From a virus, in IMG/VR virus record IMGVR_UViG_3300010885_038267, positions 1-20,628 of that record: a stretch of 20,628 nt of DNA. One strand, given 5' to 3'. The first letter of the stretch is position 1, and every line of letters begins with the position of its first letter. Made by a program: the position numbers and the translations under genes. Positions 19,031-20,628 of this stretch are shown one piece after another. The notes beneath the pieces are model-generated. The model was not told the origin of the DNA, searched no databases, and saw nothing but the letters and a program-made list of their open reading frames with translations.

Positions 19031-19210
19031 ATGAGCCAACCATTTAAAATCACATCAATTAGCTTTACTGATGCCATTTATAAAATGGCTGATAAGCAAA
19101 GAAAGCGCAAAAAGAAAAGTCGAAAGGAGAATGTCACTTTCACCAAACACATGTCCGAACTCGTCAAAGAAGAGGAAGAACGCTACAAAGCAAAAACACA
19201 AAGCAAATAA
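19031..19210 (+). CDS. Small basic-acidic protein, 59 aa
   Basis: A 59-residue protein. A short N-terminal segment (MSQPFKITSISFTDAIYKM) is followed by a very basic run (KQRKRKKKSRKENV) and a charged helix (HMSELVKEEEERYKAK). The basic run would bind DNA or RNA. No family is recognised. I start it at ATG 19031. The TTG at 19025 (TTGACAATG) is not needed. No SD is seen. It is the first gene of the rightward cassette leading to RecT, so it is probably expressed early. The similar -1/0 spacing and ACAATG context at 8548 and 19215 suggests a common type of start in this genome. Confidence 0.6.
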   Translation: MSQPFKITSISFTDAIYKMADKQRKRKKKSRKENVTFTKHMSELVKEEEERYKAKTQSK

Positions 19211-19214
19211 GACA

Positions 19215-19541
19215 ATGAAACCAATTAAAGATATACAAACACGAATTAATGAAAAGGCTTTATCAGATGCAACGGCGGCTGTATCAAATTTAATGGCCGA
19301 TTTTAGATCGAAGCTTGAACAGCTTGTCAAGCCGTCCACAGACAGTGCTGAATGCAGGCTTTCTTTTTATAGGGAAGGAAATCAAAGCAACGTTACTATT
19401 CGTGCTATCACGTTTGATATTGAAAGAGTGATTATTCCTCTTGCTGTTGCGCAAGCCCAAGAAAAAGCTTCTGCCGATTTTATCAATCGAGTCGCAAAGC
19501 TAGAAACTGAACTTGAAGACATTCAAAGTCAAATTAACTAA
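19215..19541 (+). CDS. Hypothetical protein, 108 aa, coiled-coil ends
   Basis: A 108-residue acidic protein. The N-terminal helix (KDIQTRINEKALSDATAAV) and the C-terminal helix (FINRVAKLETELEDIQSQ) have heptad-like spacing. A beta-rich middle lies between them (CRLSFYREG, NVTIRAITFDIERVIIPLA). The start is ATG 19215 (GACAATG), four bases after the previous stop. The longer frame to 19071 overlaps that gene. No named domain is recognised. Coding is supported by codon composition and tight packing. Function unknown. Confidence 0.65.
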   Translation: MKPIKDIQTRINEKALSDATAAVSNLMADFRSKLEQLVKPSTDSAECRLSFYREGNQSNVTIRAITFDIERVIIPLAVAQAQEKASADFINRVAKLETELEDIQSQIN

Positions 19542-19545
19542 CACC

Positions 19546-19791
19546 ATGACAATCCTACAACCACGATCACCACAAGAAGCTCAAGCATACGGCGCAATTC
19601 TAAGCCGCGCCCAAGCAAGACACGCTCGTAAGCACAACCAAGCTCGCACACTAGACCTGCGAAAGTCTATGCCATTGCGCGACGAGAACCGGAAGAAGTC
19701 TGAGCATTTGACCACCAAGCGCGAAGTTATTACTTTGCTTGTCGTCGGCCATATCGTCTTTGGCTGTCTTTGGGCAATCTTTAAAAAGTAG
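19546..19791 (+). CDS. Small protein with C-terminal membrane helix, 81 aa
   Basis: An 81-residue protein. The basic N-terminal part is Arg/His/Gln-rich (AYGAILSRAQARHARKHNQAR) and the last 20 residues are a membrane helix (EVITLLVVGHIVFGCLWAIF) with K-K at the end. This makes it a likely tail-anchored single-pass inner-membrane protein with the basic domain in the cytoplasm. The start is ATG 19546 (CACCATGAC), four bases after the previous stop. The longer frame to 19513 overlaps that gene. No family is recognised. Its role is unknown. Confidence 0.65.
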   Translation: MTILQPRSPQEAQAYGAILSRAQARHARKHNQARTLDLRKSMPLRDENRKKSEHLTTKREVITLLVVGHIVFGCLWAIFKK

Positions 19792-19793
19792 GT

Positions 19794-20042
19794 ATGGTTT
19801 CCATCAAATATTCAGTCGAGATTCACAACTTGAAATTTGTTTATAGCTGGTCATACGGCAGCGATGAAACGAGGTTTGAGCCTGCAACGCCGGATGAATG
19901 CGTTATCGTTAAAGCCCTTACAAAATCGGGCGATAACATCATTGAGTTCATCGAAAGCGATTTTTGCAAAGAGGCAAAGCTAGTTGAAGAAATTTTAGAT
20001 CGTCACTACGACGGCAACCCGAAACATGGAACAAAAGAATAA
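19794..20042 (+). CDS. Hypothetical acidic protein, 82 aa
   Basis: An 82-residue acidic protein. The N-terminal strands are VSIKYSVEIHNLKFVYSWSY, the middle helix is ATPDECVIVKALTK, and a helical C-terminus follows (CKEAKLVEEILDRHYDG). No catalytic motif is seen. ATG 19794 lies two bases after the previous stop (TAG-GT-ATG), and AGG five bases before the ATG falls in the overlapped stop. Coding is supported by tight packing in the rightward cassette. Function unknown. Confidence 0.7.
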   Translation: MVSIKYSVEIHNLKFVYSWSYGSDETRFEPATPDECVIVKALTKSGDNIIEFIESDFCKEAKLVEEILDRHYDGNPKHGTKE

Positions 20043-20066
20043 ATCATTATCAAAATACAAAACACT

Positions 20067-20231
20067 ATGAAAAAGAATACTTGGCGCAAACTTGGCAGTC
20101 ATCCAGCACACAAACCCGTTATTCCGCCTAAAGATAACGCCGCACATTACACGCATCACGTTATTAAGGGTCTTTCCACCGAATCCTGCAAATGTGAAAA
20201 CGGTCATCGCGCATGTGGATTTCGCGGCTAA
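20067..20231 (+). CDS. Small Cys/His protein, 54 aa
   Basis: A 54-residue basic protein with a C-terminal C-K-C-x5-H-x2-C cluster (SCKCENGHRACGF), a possible small metal-binding knuckle, and a His-rich middle (AAHYTHHVI). No known family. The start ATG (20067) is preceded by AAACACT, the same seven bases as before the RecT start at 20249. The shared leader supports both starts. Function unknown. Confidence 0.65.
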   Translation: MKKNTWRKLGSHPAHKPVIPPKDNAAHYTHHVIKGLSTESCKCENGHRACGFRG

Positions 20232-20248
20232 CCAATAACCTAAACACT

Positions 20249-20628
20249 ATGAGCAACGAAATAACTACCACTCAGCGAATTGAAAACCGAGTTGATAAAT
20301 CAATCACCGGAAGCCTTGGCCTAACAAATACAGGGGCGCTTGCTTTTAGCGATGTCTCTCAAATCATGGAGGTTGCTAAACTAATGGCCATTTCACAAGT
20401 AGCCGTTCCTAAACATTTGAGGGACAATCCTGGCGCTTGTTTTGCAATCGCTATTCAAGCTAGCGAATGGCAATTATCACCTTTCTCAGTGGCTAACAAA
20501 AGCTATTCTGTTAATGATCGCCTAGCTTATGAGGCCCAGCTAATTAACGCTGTAATTCTTCGCCGCGCCCCTATTGTTGGACGCTTTAAGGTTGCTTATT
20601 CTGGAGAAGGTCCATCGCGCCGTTGCAA
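20249..20628 (+). CDS. recT: RecT/Bet-type single-strand annealing protein, 3' end outside window
   Basis: The first 126 codons of a single-strand annealing protein that pairs complementary DNA ends during phage recombination. The conserved start is visible: S-D-V-S-Q-I-M-E-V-A-K-L-M-A (residues 37-50), then V-P-K-H-L-R-D-N-P-G-A-C-F-A-I-A-I-Q-A (56-74), W-Q-L-S-P-F-x-V-A (78-86), V-N-D-R-L-A-Y-E-A-Q-L-I (92-103), and the strand R-F-K-V-A-Y-S-G-E-G (112-121). This is the form found in RecT proteins of many phages and prophages. ATG 20249 follows the AAACACT leader, with no SD. The remaining part, expected to be as long again or more, lies beyond the window. An exonuclease partner and a single-strand binding protein would be expected next. 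Confidence 0.85.
   Translation, partial: MSNEITTTQRIENRVDKSITGSLGLTNTGALAFSDVSQIMEVAKLMAISQVAVPKHLRDNPGACFAIAIQASEWQLSPFSVANKSYSVNDRLAYEAQLINAVILRRAPIVGRFKVAYSGEGPSRRC

Noticed and set aside
1-20628. tRNA genes, CRISPR arrays, insertion sequences and att sites
   Set aside because: Looked for T-loop signatures, spaced direct repeats, transposase motifs and terminal inverted repeats. Nothing convincing was seen.

Overview
This window looks like about 20.6 kb of a tailed double-stranded DNA phage or prophage (Caudoviricetes type). It carries a large terminase, a likely small terminase, a TOPRIM primase-helicase, a DnaD-like replication protein, a RecT/Bet-type annealing protein, an ArdC-like anti-restriction protein, a beta-class DNA methyltransferase, an SF2/SNF2-type helicase and two HNH nucleases. 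Many small phage-type genes overlap by 1-4 bases. No rRNA, tRNA, integrase catalytic domain, CRISPR array or host housekeeping gene is visible. The host cannot be named from the sequence. Base composition is moderately AT-rich, and many starts lack a Shine-Dalgarno (SD) sequence.

Layout. (1) 1-5771, minus strand: a packaging and accessory block read right to left. It runs from a 60-aa protein and terminase large subunit through three small proteins to a tightly overlapping cassette of two SAM methyltransferases, a 75-aa protein, a glycosyltransferase-like protein and a zinc-ribbon protein cut by the window edge. (2) 5772-7753: an operator-like palindrome, a basic 100-aa protein and a free-standing HNH endonuclease, both on the plus strand, then about 525 bases without a convincing gene. 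(3) 7754-8347, minus: a small-terminase-like protein whose gene carries a cluster of GGGACA palindromes. (4) 8548-10984, plus: a cassette of small genes around ArdC, closed by a bidirectional terminator. (5) 18898-11119, minus: a replication/DNA-modification operon with its own promoter. (6) 19031-end, plus: small early genes leading into RecT, truncated by the window.

The most striking element is a complete type II hammerhead self-cleaving ribozyme at 9843-9890, four bases after the ArdC stop codon. It has three helices, a UUCG cap on stem III, a GUC cleavage triplet and every core nucleotide. It would cut the ArdC transcript from the downstream small genes. Other points of interest are three helically phased GGGACA-type palindromes inside the small-terminase gene (a candidate packaging site), a probable ATT start codon for the replication protein, Shine-Dalgarno sequences embedded in the last codons of upstream genes at several junctions, and a branched terminator or attenuator directly in front of an HNH gene.

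How the parts may work together (inference): the two plus-strand cassettes and the minus-strand replication operon would be early functions (anti-restriction, recombination, replication, DNA methylation). The leftward block from 5771 to 1 holds packaging and probably surface- or nucleotide-modifying functions. The HNH element between the small and large terminase genes looks like a later insertion on the opposite strand.
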